NCBI GenBank assembly: GCA_938027685.1 | Contig: CALJAM010000001.1 | Location: forward strand, 62,001 to 126,000 | From: an uncultured Bryobacteraceae bacterium | Lineage (GTDB): Bacteria > Acidobacteriota > Terriglobia > Bryobacterales > Bryobacteraceae | Length of the DNA: 64,000 bases | Direction: 5' to 3' | Shown: piece by piece, positions 1 to 8,462 of the stretch | How positions within the stretch are numbered: position 1 is the stretch's first letter | Layout of the letters: each line of letters opens with the position of its first letter | Position numbers and translations under genes: made by a program | The notes under the pieces: generated by a model | Database searches by the model: none | What the model was told of the DNA's origin: nothing | Seen by the model: the letters and a program-made list of their open reading frames with translations, nothing else

Positions 1-1268
1 AGGTGCGGCATGGCTTCCAGCGGCGTCACCTTGATGCGCCCCGCCACGTCCTTGCCGAGCGGCAAGGTCAAACGCGACGGCGAGCGCTGAAATTCTTCGG
101 ACTCCAGCACCTGCCGGAGCACGATCAGCTCGCGTTTCGCGTTGGGGACTTCGATTCCGACGGTGGGACGTCCAGGAATGCGCTCAATCAGGATGGACTC
201 GGCCTGCAAGCCCAGGCAAAGGTCTTCGGTGAGGGTAACGATGCGGCTGTACTTGATGCCGGCCTCGGGCTTGAACTCGAACGTGGTGACCACGGGGCCG
301 GGGTTGATCTGCACCACCGACCCCAGAACGCCGAACTCCTTGAACTTGGCTTCGATGCGCGCCGCGATTTCCTGCAGTTCCTGGCCGTCATAGCTGCCCC
401 GTCCCGGCCCCTCGTTGAGCAGGTCGAGCGGCGGAAGTCGATATTGCGGTCGGCTGGGTCGCGGCCCGGGTGCGTCCGCCTCGCTCGGGACTGCTTCCTC
501 GGCGACTGTGGCCTCCGGTTCGGGCGCCGGCACTAACTCCGGTTCAGGTTCGGGCAGGTCTTCGAGAGTGCGGATGGGAATCTCGCGGACCGCGGTCGGC
601 GTTGACGAAGCAGCCGTCTCGGATTCTTCGATGGCGACCGGCGCCTCCCTTCCGGCCGGTGCAGCGTCCGGCGGTTCGGGCGTGCGGCGCTGCTTGCTCG
701 CTCGCGGGCGAGCTCGCAGTTGCCGCCACCAGCCGCCGATCCGGCGGACCCGCGGCGCCAGACCTGCGAACGAAAAGCCGGAAACCATGTATAACGAAGC
801 CACGCCGGACGCGGCCAGCAGGATGGCCGCGCCGGTCGTGTTGAAGGAAGCCGTCAGCCACTCGGCCAGCAGCACACCGACCGCGCCGCCGGCGGGAAAG
901 CCGGCCACCTGCCACGCGGGGGCCAGCCCGAGGGCAGCGCAGCCCGCCAGCACCAGCACCAGGAAGCCCGCGGCACGCAGCGGCGGCAACGCGGGCTTGC
1001 GTCGCCTCACGAGGTTCCAAGCCGTCACCACCATCAGCACGGGCAACGGGAAGGCGACCGCGCCGAAAATCTGAAGGGCGAGGTCTGCAAGATGGGCGCC
1101 GACCGGGCCGATGAGGTTCCGCGCCCGCTCGCCGGTCGCCGTATTCCAGGACGGATCAGCCTCGTGGTACGAAACCAGGCTGAGCCAAATCAGCAGTGCG
1201 CCGGTGAGGATGAGAAAGCCGGCCAACTCGCTTCGGCGCGTGTGGGGGCTTGATTCCGGTTCTCGCAT
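1..1268 (-). CDS. ftsK: DNA translocase FtsK/SpoIIIE, N-terminal part (cut by left edge)
   Basis: Membrane-anchored DNA pump that clears and segregates chromosome ends at the division septum. The visible 422 codons start at ATG 1268 and run off the left edge. Residues ~15-160 hold four or five hydrophobic segments (first one around GFLILTGALLIWLS), followed by a Pro/Glu/Ala-rich linker (~180-260) and the start of the soluble motor: PPLDLLNEGP, then an alpha-domain stretch including NPGPVVTTFEFKPE and LPLGKDVAGR, ending at MPHL just before where the Walker A motif is expected. The family usually runs 750-900 residues, so the ATPase and gamma domains lie outside the window. It lies 9 nt downstream of uppP; its Shine-Dalgarno sits in a hairpin at the uppP stop codon. 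Confidence 0.93.
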   Translation of the reverse strand, partial: MREPESSPHTRRSELAGFLILTGALLIWLSLVSYHEADPSWNTATGERARNLIGPVGAHLADLALQIFGAVAFPLPVLMVVTAWNLVRRRKPALPPLRAAGFLVLVLAGCAALGLAPAWQVAGFPAGGAVGVLLAEWLTASFNTTGAAILLAASGVASLYMVSGFSFAGLAPRVRRIGGWWRQLRARPRASKQRRTPEPPDAAPAGREAPVAIEESETAASSTPTAVREIPIRTLEDLPEPEPELVPAPEPEATVAEEAVPSEADAPGPRPSRPQYRLPPLDLLNEGPGRGSYDGQELQEIAARIEAKFKEFGVLGSVVQINPGPVVTTFEFKPEAGIKYSRIVTLTEDLCLGLQAESILIERIPGRPTVGIEVPNAKRELIVLRQVLESEEFQRSPSRLTLPLGKDVAGRIKVTPLEAMPH

Positions 1269-1271
1269 CAG

Positions 1272-1289
1272 GCGCTCCTAAGGGAGCGC
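1272..1289 (-). promoter_or_regulatory. Stem-loop over the uppP stop codon and the ftsK Shine-Dalgarno
   Basis: A perfect 7-bp stem GCGCTCC/GGAGCGC with a 4-nt loop spans the uppP TAG stop (1280-1278). On the minus strand the AGGAG that would serve ftsK (ATG at 1268) falls in the loop and 3' arm. Ribosomes finishing uppP would open the stem, so translational coupling is the likely effect. This is inference from the sequence; no U-run follows, so it does not look like a terminator. Confidence 0.4.
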
Positions 1290-2102
1290 GGTCAATGCCA
1301 GGGCAATCACCATTATGCCAAAGGCCACGCGATAGTACACGAAAATTCGTAAGGTGTGCCTGCGCAGAAATCGTAGGAAAAAGGCAATTACCAACCAGCC
1401 TGTGACTGCGCTCACGACGATTCCTACCACGAAAGGCAACTGCATCGCCGGTTCGATACCCCCGGCGGCGGCGACATCGAGAGCTTCTTTCACGGCTGCA
1501 CCGAGCAAAGCCGGCGTGGACAGCAGGAAAGAGAAACGGGCCGCCGCCGGGCGGTTCAAGTCGCGCAGCAGCGCCGCGGTAATCGTTATGCCGCTGCGGG
1601 AGACCCCGGGGACGATAGCGACAGCTTGCGCCAGCCCGATCCAGAGGGCGTCAGCCCAACTCAGTCGCGCCAGATCGCGACGCCCTTGGCTGCGGCGGTC
1701 GGCCCAATACATCAGGATGCCGATCGAGATCAGCATCGCCCCCATGAGCAGGGGGCTGCGCCAGCTCTGCTCTGCGTAGCTTTTGAAGAAATAGCCCGTA
1801 AAGCCCACCGGCAAGGTGGCCGCCGCCAGCATCCACAGGAGGCGCCGGTTGGCGCCAAGTTCGGGGTCATGGTTGAAACGCGACGAGCCGAAGCCTTGCG
1901 CGGCCAGTTGCAGCCAGTCCCTTAGGAAATAAGCGAGCAGGGCGGCCACCGTGCCCAGATGCAGTGCGATGTCGAAGGAGAGCCCGGGATCCCGCCATCC
2001 CAGCAGCCACGGCGCCAGGGCCAGGTGCGCTGTGCTCGAGATCGGCAGGAACTCCGTGAGGCTCTGAACGACAGCGAGGACGATGGCCTGATAAAGGGGC
2101 AT
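1278..2102 (-). CDS. uppP: Undecaprenyl-diphosphatase UppP (BacA)
   Basis: Integral membrane phosphatase that converts undecaprenyl diphosphate to the monophosphate, recycling the lipid carrier for peptidoglycan and surface glycans. ATG 2102 gives 274 residues, the usual length (E. coli ~273), and begins MPLYQAIVLAVVQSLTEFLP. The conserved ...E(F)LPISSTAHL motif lies at ~residues 17-27 and the second signature, VPGVSRSGITI, near residue 165; both carry the family's catalytic residues. About eight hydrophobic segments follow the family pattern. An in-frame extension upstream is possible but is not conserved. Transcribed ahead of ftsK, so envelope synthesis and division are linked here. Confidence 0.95.
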   Translation of the reverse strand: MPLYQAIVLAVVQSLTEFLPISSTAHLALAPWLLGWRDPGLSFDIALHLGTVAALLAYFLRDWLQLAAQGFGSSRFNHDPELGANRRLLWMLAAATLPVGFTGYFFKSYAEQSWRSPLLMGAMLISIGILMYWADRRSQGRRDLARLSWADALWIGLAQAVAIVPGVSRSGITITAALLRDLNRPAAARFSFLLSTPALLGAAVKEALDVAAAGGIEPAMQLPFVVGIVVSAVTGWLVIAFFLRFLRRHTLRIFVYYRVAFGIMVIALALTALP

Positions 2103-2186
2103 GAACAGAAACACCCATGCTAGCGCACGGGCGGCCCTTGCCCTTGCTGCCCCCTGGCGCGATATGCTCAGGAAGGGAGATTGGCC

Positions 2187-2663
2187 TTGCCTGCCGGAGA
2201 GAGACCCGCCGGGCGCAGTTTCGAGCTCCCGGTTCCGCTGATCATTTTCGCCGTGTTGCTGGTGATCGGGCTGGCGGCCGCATGGTTCTTGAGCCGACCC
2301 GCACCTCCACCTCCCGGTCCCGTACTCACTCCAGAAGCCCGCGCCTATGTGAAGTACCTCAAGCTCAGCGACACCGAGATGAAGGCCCATAAGAGCTACC
2401 TCAACCAGCGCGTCGTCGAGATCACGGGCAAGATCACGAACACGGGGCCCCGCGCTCTGCGGCTGGTCGAGATCACTTGCGTCTTCTACGACCCCTACGG
2501 CCAGGTCGTCCTACGCCAGCGCGTGCCGATCGTAGGGCGTCGCGGGGGCGGCCTGAAGCCGGGGGAAACCAAGCCCTTCCGCCTGCCCTTCGACGAACTG
2601 CCGGAGAGCTGGAACCAGGGCCCGCCCCAATTGGTCATCGCGCAGATCGTTTTCGAAGACTGA
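2187..2663 (+). CDS. Single-pass membrane protein with a small extracytoplasmic beta domain, function unknown
   Basis: 158 residues from TTG 2187 (AGGGAG ends 7 nt upstream; TTG at 2181 is in frame but too close to that site). Residues ~12-35 form one transmembrane helix (PLIIFAVLLVIGLAAAWFL), then a Pro-rich spacer and a compact domain of about 115 residues with ITGKITNTGPRALRLVEI and FYDPYGQVV. The wording resembles FxLYD/DUF2393-type domains, in which additional copies of conserved tyrosine-containing strands bind the cell wall side, but I cannot assign a family firmly. It precedes the next secreted protein by 7 nt and probably shares its transcript. Confidence 0.6.
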   Translation: MPAGERPAGRSFELPVPLIIFAVLLVIGLAAAWFLSRPAPPPPGPVLTPEARAYVKYLKLSDTEMKAHKSYLNQRVVEITGKITNTGPRALRLVEITCVFYDPYGQVVLRQRVPIVGRRGGGLKPGETKPFRLPFDELPESWNQGPPQLVIAQIVFED

Positions 2664-2670
2664 CTGAGCC

Positions 2671-3969
2671 ATGAGACGAAATTCCGCACTACTGCTGCCC
2701 GCATGCGCCGTGTTGCTTTGCGCGGAGACCTTCAGCCTCAAGTTGGACCGCCCGGCCGAAGTCGTGGTCGAACTCGTCATGCGCTCGCCGGGTTCCGATT
2801 TCGCCCAGCGCGGCCGGGAAGCGGCGGTGGCCCGGATCGGGGTCGAAGGCCGCCCGGCCCATCACGTGACGCTGTTTGCGGGACCGGAGGCACGCATTTA
2901 CCGCGTCTTTTTGGGCGAGCTGCCGACCGGCGAGCATCGGGTGACGATCGAGCGCGATGAAAATTGGTCCGCACCCGGCTCGGGCTTCGAGCTCCTGGCG
3001 AGCCGTGTGCGCGAGTATCGCCCAGGAGACGACGACTATCCCGTGGTTGCTCACGCGCCGGTCATCTTCGCGCGGGAGGACACCTTGGGACGCTTCAGCG
3101 ATGTGCCGCTGGCGGTCTACTGCGAGCGGCTGCGCGATGGCAGCGCCGAAGTTCTCCAGTACACCGTCGTATTTTCCAACGAGGACGGCGGCACTTCGAC
3201 TCGCGCGCTGATGGCCCGTTGGGGCCGCACGGCCGACATTGAGTTCGTGTACCGCGTCCGGCTCGGCCCTCAAGGTCTTCCCGCCGGGGCCGTGATCCAA
3301 ACCCGGGATCACAAGGAGGTCGATTTCGCGGGCGTGCGGGAGGGCCGGCACCCGCTGCTTTACGTCGTCACGCGCAATAATATGGTGGCGGCTGAAGGCC
3401 CGCCTACGCTGCGGTACCAACTGGCGCCGGCGGTGGTCGACCTCGGCCAGGCCTCCCGTGAAAGGGTCCTGGACGAGGATCCGCTGCTGTACCGTGTCCT
3501 GGCCCAGGAACTGGAACGCGAGGGTAAGATCCGCCCCTTCGGAATTGTAGATGGGGAAAAGATCAGCGACCCAAGGAACTACCTGCATGTGGAAATGAAC
3601 GTCGAAAACCGCAACTCCGCCGTGGCCGTGTTGGTGCGGCTGGCCGGGGAAGATTTCTGGCGCAGCTCGCACCTGGGGCGCTGGGACTACGCCATCGCAC
3701 GCGACGGCTGGGTGCGCACTACGATCGAGCTTCCGCCCGGCACGCCGGCCGACGGCATCCGGGAGATCGGCTTCCAGTGTCTCGTGATCCCGACACGTGT
3801 CAACGGGAAGGACCTCTGGCCCGACGCCGGCCACTGCCGTGTGCTCGCCGTGAGCCGTTTCTTCCTGCTCGACGCAGCCTACCGACCGGGCAGAGACGCC
3901 TGGCGGCTTCCCGACGGGGCGGGGCCGCTGGAAATTCCCTCTGGCCATATGCGGGTATTCGGCCGTTGA
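2671..3969 (+). CDS. Secreted protein of unknown function
   Basis: 432 residues starting MRRNSALLLPACAVLLCAETF, a short signal peptide with possible cleavage after CAE or nearby. The mature part is beta-rich and soluble, with segments such as DYPVVAHAPVIFAR, LQYTVVFSNEDGGT and IGFQCLVIP; there are no membrane segments after the leader. I recognise no catalytic motif. The start is placed at ATG 2671, 7 nt after the preceding gene, which suggests co-transcription. The length and lack of frame breaks argue for a real gene; a long open frame on the opposite strand is a composition shadow. Confidence 0.6.
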   Translation: MRRNSALLLPACAVLLCAETFSLKLDRPAEVVVELVMRSPGSDFAQRGREAAVARIGVEGRPAHHVTLFAGPEARIYRVFLGELPTGEHRVTIERDENWSAPGSGFELLASRVREYRPGDDDYPVVAHAPVIFAREDTLGRFSDVPLAVYCERLRDGSAEVLQYTVVFSNEDGGTSTRALMARWGRTADIEFVYRVRLGPQGLPAGAVIQTRDHKEVDFAGVREGRHPLLYVVTRNNMVAAEGPPTLRYQLAPAVVDLGQASRERVLDEDPLLYRVLAQELEREGKIRPFGIVDGEKISDPRNYLHVEMNVENRNSAVAVLVRLAGEDFWRSSHLGRWDYAIARDGWVRTTIELPPGTPADGIREIGFQCLVIPTRVNGKDLWPDAGHCRVLAVSRFFLLDAAYRPGRDAWRLPDGAGPLEIPSGHMRVFGR

Positions 3970-3983
3970 GGCGGCCTATGAAT

Positions 3984-4016
3984 GAGAAAAGCCCCGGGCT
4001 GGGGTCCCCGGGGCTT
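3984..4016 (-). terminator. Strong intrinsic terminator, best read on the minus strand
   Basis: Ten-base-pair stem AAGCCCCGGG (3989-3998) with CCCGGGGCTT (4007-4016) and an 8-nt loop. On the minus strand it is followed by TTTTCTC, a usable U-tract; on the plus strand only TTCACT follows. It could end both the secreted-protein gene (3969, plus) and minus-strand transcripts arriving from 4130 or from the promoter at ~4090. Confidence 0.75.
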
Positions 4017-4077
4017 CACTCAGAGGGGCTAGCGACGGACTGGGCTCCGTCGCCGGGGATGCTACGTATTAGCGACT
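3984..4077 (-). ncRNA. Possible small RNA ending at the terminator
   Basis: Between the stop of the minus-strand gene at 4130 and the terminator is about 110 nt with its own promoter-like sequence (4113-4084). A transcript starting near 4077 would be about 94 nt and contain a perfect 8-bp hairpin GCGACGGA/TCCGTCGC (4032-4053, 6-nt loop) followed by the terminator stem. It holds no convincing reading frame. The sequence matches no RNA family I can recall. Alternatively this is just a long 3' UTR of the 4130-4798 gene. Confidence 0.3.
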
Positions 4078-4083
4078 GGTTTG

Positions 4084-4113
4084 AGTATAGAACAAACGGC
4101 TCCCGGTTGTCGC
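4084..4113 (-). promoter_or_regulatory. Sigma70-like promoter candidate for the possible small RNA
   Basis: On the minus strand GCGACA (4113-4108), an 18-nt spacer and TATACT (4089-4084). The -10 matches consensus at five of six positions, the -35 at four. It lies between the stop of the upstream minus-strand gene and the terminator, with no coding frame after it. Confidence 0.35.
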
Positions 4114-4129
4114 CTTCCTTAATCGAACT

Positions 4130-4798
4130 TTAATTCTGCGGACCAACTGAGGTCGTGGGCCCGGAAGCCGGGGCGGCTCGCGCCTCGGGGCGCTCCGCTC
4201 GGTTGCACAGCCGCCGTGCTCGTTCGTAGTCCGCCGCCAGTTGACGGCTGATCTTGTCGGCAACGTCCGCGCTCGCGCCCCGGAACTTGCCGCCCGTGCT
4301 CTCCTGGGTCGTAGCCCAAATGACATCCCCCTGCTTGTTTACGAGCCGGACGGCGGCCGAGGCTTCGTGTCGGCGCTCGGCGATCCGGGTCGCTGAGTGT
4401 TCTCCCACACCGAGGCTGCCGTATGTGCGGGTGCCCTGGCTCGTAGAGGTGCGGCTGGAACCCGTACCGAAGCTGCCCCGCACACTCAGCCCCTCGCTGG
4501 AGGCGAAGGTGTCCGTATAAACCAGGTCCTCCGCCGAGCCCCGCAGGACGGCGTCTGCGCGCTCGGGGTTTTCCGTAACCACGAAAAGCCTTGCCGTGTG
4601 CAGGGCCGCGACGATCATTTCGCGGATGTGAGCCGCCACTTCTCCGCCCGTGAACCGGTCGACGTAGACGCGCCGAACGCTGAGGAGCTCGCGCAGCCGT
4701 CCGGCCTCGAGGTCGTCCGTTTCGGGCTGCTGTGGCGCTTGGCAAACGAGCGTCGCAATCAAGGGTCCCAGCAGGACAATGGGCGCTGCAGGCATCAT
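4130..4798 (-). CDS. Exported protein of unknown function
   Basis: 222 residues, starting MMPAAPIVLLGPLIATLVC, which reads as a short signal peptide. The core ~40-185 has RVYVDRFTGGE, a helix-strand pattern with ENPERADAVLRGSAEDLVYTD, a Ser/Gly/Thr-rich insertion (GSSRTSTSQGTRTYGS), and VRLVNKQGDVIWATTQES. The 'family resistance to stress' type of fold in which a short-lived lipoprotein senses a partner (CsgG/TPR-like N-termini) is one possibility, but I do not assign it. Overlaps the upstream gene by ATGA (4795-4798), so the two are translated together and probably function together. Confidence 0.6.
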   Translation of the reverse strand: MMPAAPIVLLGPLIATLVCQAPQQPETDDLEAGRLRELLSVRRVYVDRFTGGEVAAHIREMIVAALHTARLFVVTENPERADAVLRGSAEDLVYTDTFASSEGLSVRGSFGTGSSRTSTSQGTRTYGSLGVGEHSATRIAERRHEASAAVRLVNKQGDVIWATTQESTGGKFRGASADVADKISRQLAADYERARRLCNRAERPEARAAPASGPTTSVGPQN

Positions 4799-5274
4799 CC
4801 GCCTCCTCGTCCGGCTTTCCGCGCCTCCTCGTCTTGATACTCCACCCGCAGCCCAGTGCGTGCCTCCAGCGCTGCCAGCACCGCTCGGATGTCGTTCTTG
4901 TCCACTCGAAAGACCATCGCCTGCTGGCGGTCCTGCCCGTCGCGGTATCCGACGGTCAAATAGTGCTTGCGCTTCTTGCTTAGAAGCAGCACGGGAGAGA
5001 CGATCACGCCGAGGGCGTAACGGCGGCTCGCCTGCTGCCCGTACTCGAGCAGGTTGATCTTCCCGTAGGGGATCGTAACGTCTCCTCGGGTGGTGCGGAA
5101 GACGAACAGGCGCTCGTCCGTCGTCACGATCCTGCCCTCGGTGTTAGCCTTGAGGCCGGCAGCGGTACCGCCGACGTACTGGGCCCGTCCGCCTTGGTCG
5201 GCGGCGGTCAAAACTGCAGCGGCCGCCAGCCAACCGGCCGCCAAGCGCCCGGAGCCGACACTACGACGTCGCAT
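4795..5274 (-). CDS. Small exported protein of unknown function
   Basis: 159 residues from ATG 5274, the first Met that places a leader at the N-terminus (MRRRSVGSGRLAAGWLAAAAVL then ADQGGRAQ). The mature part reads as a short beta-sandwich: VTIPYGKINLLEYGQQ, a hydrophobic stretch YALGVIVSPVLLLSKKRKHYLTVGY, and FRVDKNDIRAVLAALEARTG. The pattern resembles small PH-like or 'DUF' domains common in Acidobacteriota genomes. Its stop codon overlaps the start of the 4798 gene by 4 nt. An upstream in-frame extension exists but would place the leader internally. Confidence 0.6.
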   Translation of the reverse strand: MRRRSVGSGRLAAGWLAAAAVLTAADQGGRAQYVGGTAAGLKANTEGRIVTTDERLFVFRTTRGDVTIPYGKINLLEYGQQASRRYALGVIVSPVLLLSKKRKHYLTVGYRDGQDRQQAMVFRVDKNDIRAVLAALEARTGLRVEYQDEEARKAGRGGG

Positions 5275-5338
5275 GGTCGTTGTACCATGATGGAAGTAGC
5301 CGCCCGCGCGGCTTTTTCTCAGAGGGGATCGGCGAGCG

Positions 5339-6334
5339 ATGGTACAGGATGCGCGAACCGCAACCACTGTCTTCGAACCGGAGCGGCAGGCGTCCAGGGT
5401 TTCTTCGCGCCGCCGCTGGCTGGTTGGCGGCTTCGCCGGCCTCGGCCTAGCCGCGATCGGGGCCGCCGCTTACCGCGCCTTTCCCAGCTTCTGGCGCCAG
5501 TACTTCCGCGAGTTGCGGCGCCCCATCGCCCCTGCGCCCCGACAACCGAATCCCGCACGCTGGCCCGACACGGGGCTTCATGCCGCGTGGCTGGGACATA
5601 CGACCGTCCTGCTCGCGGTGGATGGCTTTTGGCTCCTGACCGACCCCATCTTCAGCAAGCGTGCGGGAATCCACTTGGGCGTCACGACGCTGGGCGTCAA
5701 GCGTCTGGTGGAGCCGGCCCTGCCTCTATCGCGCCTTCCCGTGCCCGATCTTCTGCTGCTGTCTCACGCGCACATGGACCACATGGATACGCCCACGCTG
5801 CGGCGGCTCGAAAACCGGCGCACTACCGTGGTGCTGGCCCGACACACCGGCGATCTGATCCGTGCAGGCCGCTATCGCGCGGTCCACGAGCTGGGTTGGG
5901 GCGAGCAGGTTCGCGTCGGTCCTGCCTTGGTGCGCGCCTTCCCCGTCAACCACTGGGGTGCGCGCTATCGCACCGACCACCATCGGGGATACAACGGCTA
6001 CGTCGTCGAGATCGGCCGCTGGCGCGTGATCTTCGGCGGCGACACCGGCGACACGCACCACTTCCGTCAACTGCGTGGGACGCGTCCGTACCATCTGGCC
6101 ATCATGCCCATCGGTGCTTATAACCCGTGGCGGCGCCGTCACTGCACGCCCGAAGAGGCCTGGCGGATGACGAACGAAGCCGGAGCTGAGCGCATCCTGC
6201 CGGTGCACCATCAAACTTTCGTGCTCAGCCGCGAGCCGGTGATGGAGCCGATCGAGCGCCTGCTGGATGCGGCGGGATCGCAAGAGGATCGCGTGGCCGC
6301 CCGCCGGATCGGCGAAGAGCTGCACGTCAGTTGA
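5339..6334 (+). CDS. Metallo-beta-lactamase-fold hydrolase, NAPE-PLD/UlaG-like, membrane-anchored
   Basis: 331 residues. An N-terminal anchor or Tat-like leader (SSRRRWLVGGFAGLGLAAIG, ~22-45) precedes a metallo-beta-lactamase domain. Metal ligands are visible: SHAHMDHMD (HxHxDH) near residue 142, a downstream NHWG histidine, the GGDTGDT aspartate near 235, and HHQTF near 285. The spacing and the AWLGHTTVLL opening match the branch containing N-acyl-phosphatidylethanolamine phospholipase D and related outer-membrane or periplasmic hydrolases. Substrate is unknown; a phospholipid or N-acyl lipid is an inference from the family. AGAGGGG lies 10-16 nt upstream of the ATG. Confidence 0.82.
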   Translation: MVQDARTATTVFEPERQASRVSSRRRWLVGGFAGLGLAAIGAAAYRAFPSFWRQYFRELRRPIAPAPRQPNPARWPDTGLHAAWLGHTTVLLAVDGFWLLTDPIFSKRAGIHLGVTTLGVKRLVEPALPLSRLPVPDLLLLSHAHMDHMDTPTLRRLENRRTTVVLARHTGDLIRAGRYRAVHELGWGEQVRVGPALVRAFPVNHWGARYRTDHHRGYNGYVVEIGRWRVIFGGDTGDTHHFRQLRGTRPYHLAIMPIGAYNPWRRRHCTPEEAWRMTNEAGAERILPVHHQTFVLSREPVMEPIERLLDAAGSQEDRVAARRIGEELHVS

Positions 6335-6367
6335 GCCCTGCTTCGCCTTAACGGCTTCCGCCCCCGC

Positions 6368-6396
6368 TTCGCAGGCCCGTGCCCTCCGAGTAGAAT
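6368..6396 (+). promoter_or_regulatory. Promoter of the S9 peptidase gene, probably leaderless
   Basis: TTCGCA (6368-6373), 17-nt spacer, TAGAAT (6391-6396). The ATG at 6404 lies only 7 nt after the -10 box, where transcription itself should begin, and there is no Shine-Dalgarno. Confidence 0.5.
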
Positions 6397-6403
6397 TCAG
6401 GAT

Positions 6404-8458
6404 ATGCCGCGCGTGGCCTCCCTACTTGTGCTGCTGGCGACGGTTGTCCTTGCCCAGCAGCCCTTCGACGTTCATGCCCTATTGAAGATCGAGCGCATTT
6501 CCGATCCGCAGATCTCGCCTGACGGTCGCCAGGTGGCTTTCGTGGTCGAGCAGGTGGATCTGGACAACAACCGCAGGCCGCGCCACATCTACGTGGTCTC
6601 GCTCACCGGAGGCGATCCCGTTCGTGTCACTAGCGAAGGTCAGTTGAACCAGCGTCCGCGTTGGTCGCCGGATGCCGGTCGCATCGCCTTCGTCTCCGAT
6701 CGCAGCGGTTCTCCGCAGGTGTGGATCATGAAGGCCGATGGCAGTGAGCCGCGGCAGGTGACGCGCTTCCCTACCGGCGCGGGCGGCGTTCTTTTCTCTC
6801 CGGACGGCAAGCGACTGCTGTTCACCTCCGAAGTCTACCCGGAATGCGGGGCCGATGAAGCCTGCAATCAGAAAAAGCTTGACGAAGAAAAAGCATCGCC
6901 GGTGAAGGCGCGCATTTACACCGCGCTGCTCTACCGCCATTGGGATCGTTGGCAGGGCAAGCGTCGCAGTCACCTGTTTGCGATTCCCGTCGATGGCGGC
7001 AAAGCCACGGATCTTACGCCGGGCGACCGCGACGTGCCGCCATTCTCGCTAGGCGGCCCCGACGATTACGCCGTATCGCCCGACGGCAACGAGGTCTGCT
7101 TTGCCATGGTGAGCGACCCTGAGCCCGCCGTCAGTACGAATTCCGACCTTTACGTCGTGCCCATCACCGGCGGCGAAGCCGTGCGCGTCACCTCCAACCC
7201 GGCTGCCGACAACTCGCCCGCTTATTCGCCCGACGGCCGGTATCTGGCCTTCCGCATGCAGACACGCCCGGGCTACGAAAGCGACCGCTGGCGACTGGCG
7301 GTGTTGGAACGCGCGACCGGCAAGCTGACGGTCCTGACCGAGAACCTCGATCGCTGGGTCACCGGCTTCACCTGGTCGCCCGATTCCACACGCATCTTTT
7401 ACACCGTCGAAGATCGCGGCCGTCAGGTCGTGCATATGGTGCCGGTCACCGGAGGCGGCGCGCGGACCATCGTCAGCGGGCCCGGCTACGTCAGCGACGT
7501 GCAGTTCACTCCGGACGGCAAGACGATGGTCTACCTCGGGCAGAGCGGAGTGCAGCCGGCCCAGCTCTATCGGGTCTCCTCAGCGGGCGGAGCGCCGCAG
7601 CCTCTGACGCGCATCAACGACGCCTTCCTGAGCAACTACCGGCTCTCCGAATTCGAGGAATTCTGGGTGGAAGCGTCGGATCGCGTCCGCGTCCATAGCT
7701 TTCTCGTCAAGCCCCACGGCTTCCGTGAGGGTCGCAGGTATCCCGCACTGTTTCTGATCCATGGCGGTCCGCAGGGCGCCTGGGAGAACAACTGGGGCTA
7801 CCGCTGGAACGCTCAGGTCTTCGCCGGCGCGGGCTACGTGGTCGTCCTCCCCAACCCGCGTGGCTCGACCGGCTTCGGCCAGAAGTTCATCGACGAAATC
7901 AACGCCGACTGGGGCGGCAAGGTCTTCGATGACATCATGGCCGTGGTGGACTACGTGACCGCCCTTCCCTATGTGGATCCGGATCGCATGGCGGCAGCCG
8001 GGGGCTCTTACGGCGGCTACATGGTCAACTGGATCCTCGGCCACACCCAGCGCTTCCGCGCACTCGTCTCGCACGCCGGCGTGTTCGATCTGCGCAGCAT
8101 GTTCGGCGAGACCGAAGAACTCTGGTTCCCGTTATGGGAATTCCTGGGCGCGCCGTGGGACAACCCGGAACTCTACGCTCGTCTCTCCCCCAGCTTCTAC
8201 GTCAAGAACTTCCGCACGCCGACTCTCGTGATCCACGGCGAACTCGACTACCGGGTGCCCTACGGCCAAGGTCTGCAACTGTTCACCGCCCTGCAGTTGC
8301 AGAAAGTGCCTTCGAAGCTGCTGCTGTTCCCCGACGAGGGGCACTGGATTCTGAAGCCGCAGAACAGCGTGCTGTGGTACAGGACCTTCCTGGAATGGAT
8401 CAATGAGTGGATAAACAAGCCCGCGCCCACGCCCCAGGCCCCGGCACCCAAGCCCTGA
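6404..8458 (+). CDS. Exported S9-family prolyl oligopeptidase / dipeptidyl aminopeptidase
   Basis: 684 residues: signal peptide (MPRVASLLVLLATVVLA), a seven-bladed TolB-like propeller (~25-410) with repeated SPDG motifs, then an alpha/beta-hydrolase domain. Catalytic triad: Ser535 in GGSYGGY, Asp615 in HGELDYRVP, His647 in DEGHWI. Substrates of the family are short, often proline-containing peptides that pass the propeller. Peptide scavenging in the periplasm is the likely role. It ends 4 nt from the stop of the convergent gene. Peptidases of this type are abundant in Acidobacteriota. Confidence 0.93.
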   Translation: MPRVASLLVLLATVVLAQQPFDVHALLKIERISDPQISPDGRQVAFVVEQVDLDNNRRPRHIYVVSLTGGDPVRVTSEGQLNQRPRWSPDAGRIAFVSDRSGSPQVWIMKADGSEPRQVTRFPTGAGGVLFSPDGKRLLFTSEVYPECGADEACNQKKLDEEKASPVKARIYTALLYRHWDRWQGKRRSHLFAIPVDGGKATDLTPGDRDVPPFSLGGPDDYAVSPDGNEVCFAMVSDPEPAVSTNSDLYVVPITGGEAVRVTSNPAADNSPAYSPDGRYLAFRMQTRPGYESDRWRLAVLERATGKLTVLTENLDRWVTGFTWSPDSTRIFYTVEDRGRQVVHMVPVTGGGARTIVSGPGYVSDVQFTPDGKTMVYLGQSGVQPAQLYRVSSAGGAPQPLTRINDAFLSNYRLSEFEEFWVEASDRVRVHSFLVKPHGFREGRRYPALFLIHGGPQGAWENNWGYRWNAQVFAGAGYVVVLPNPRGSTGFGQKFIDEINADWGGKVFDDIMAVVDYVTALPYVDPDRMAAAGGSYGGYMVNWILGHTQRFRALVSHAGVFDLRSMFGETEELWFPLWEFLGAPWDNPELYARLSPSFYVKNFRTPTLVIHGELDYRVPYGQGLQLFTALQLQKVPSKLLLFPDEGHWILKPQNSVLWYRTFLEWINEWINKPAPTPQAPAPKP

Positions 8459-8462
8459 CGGT

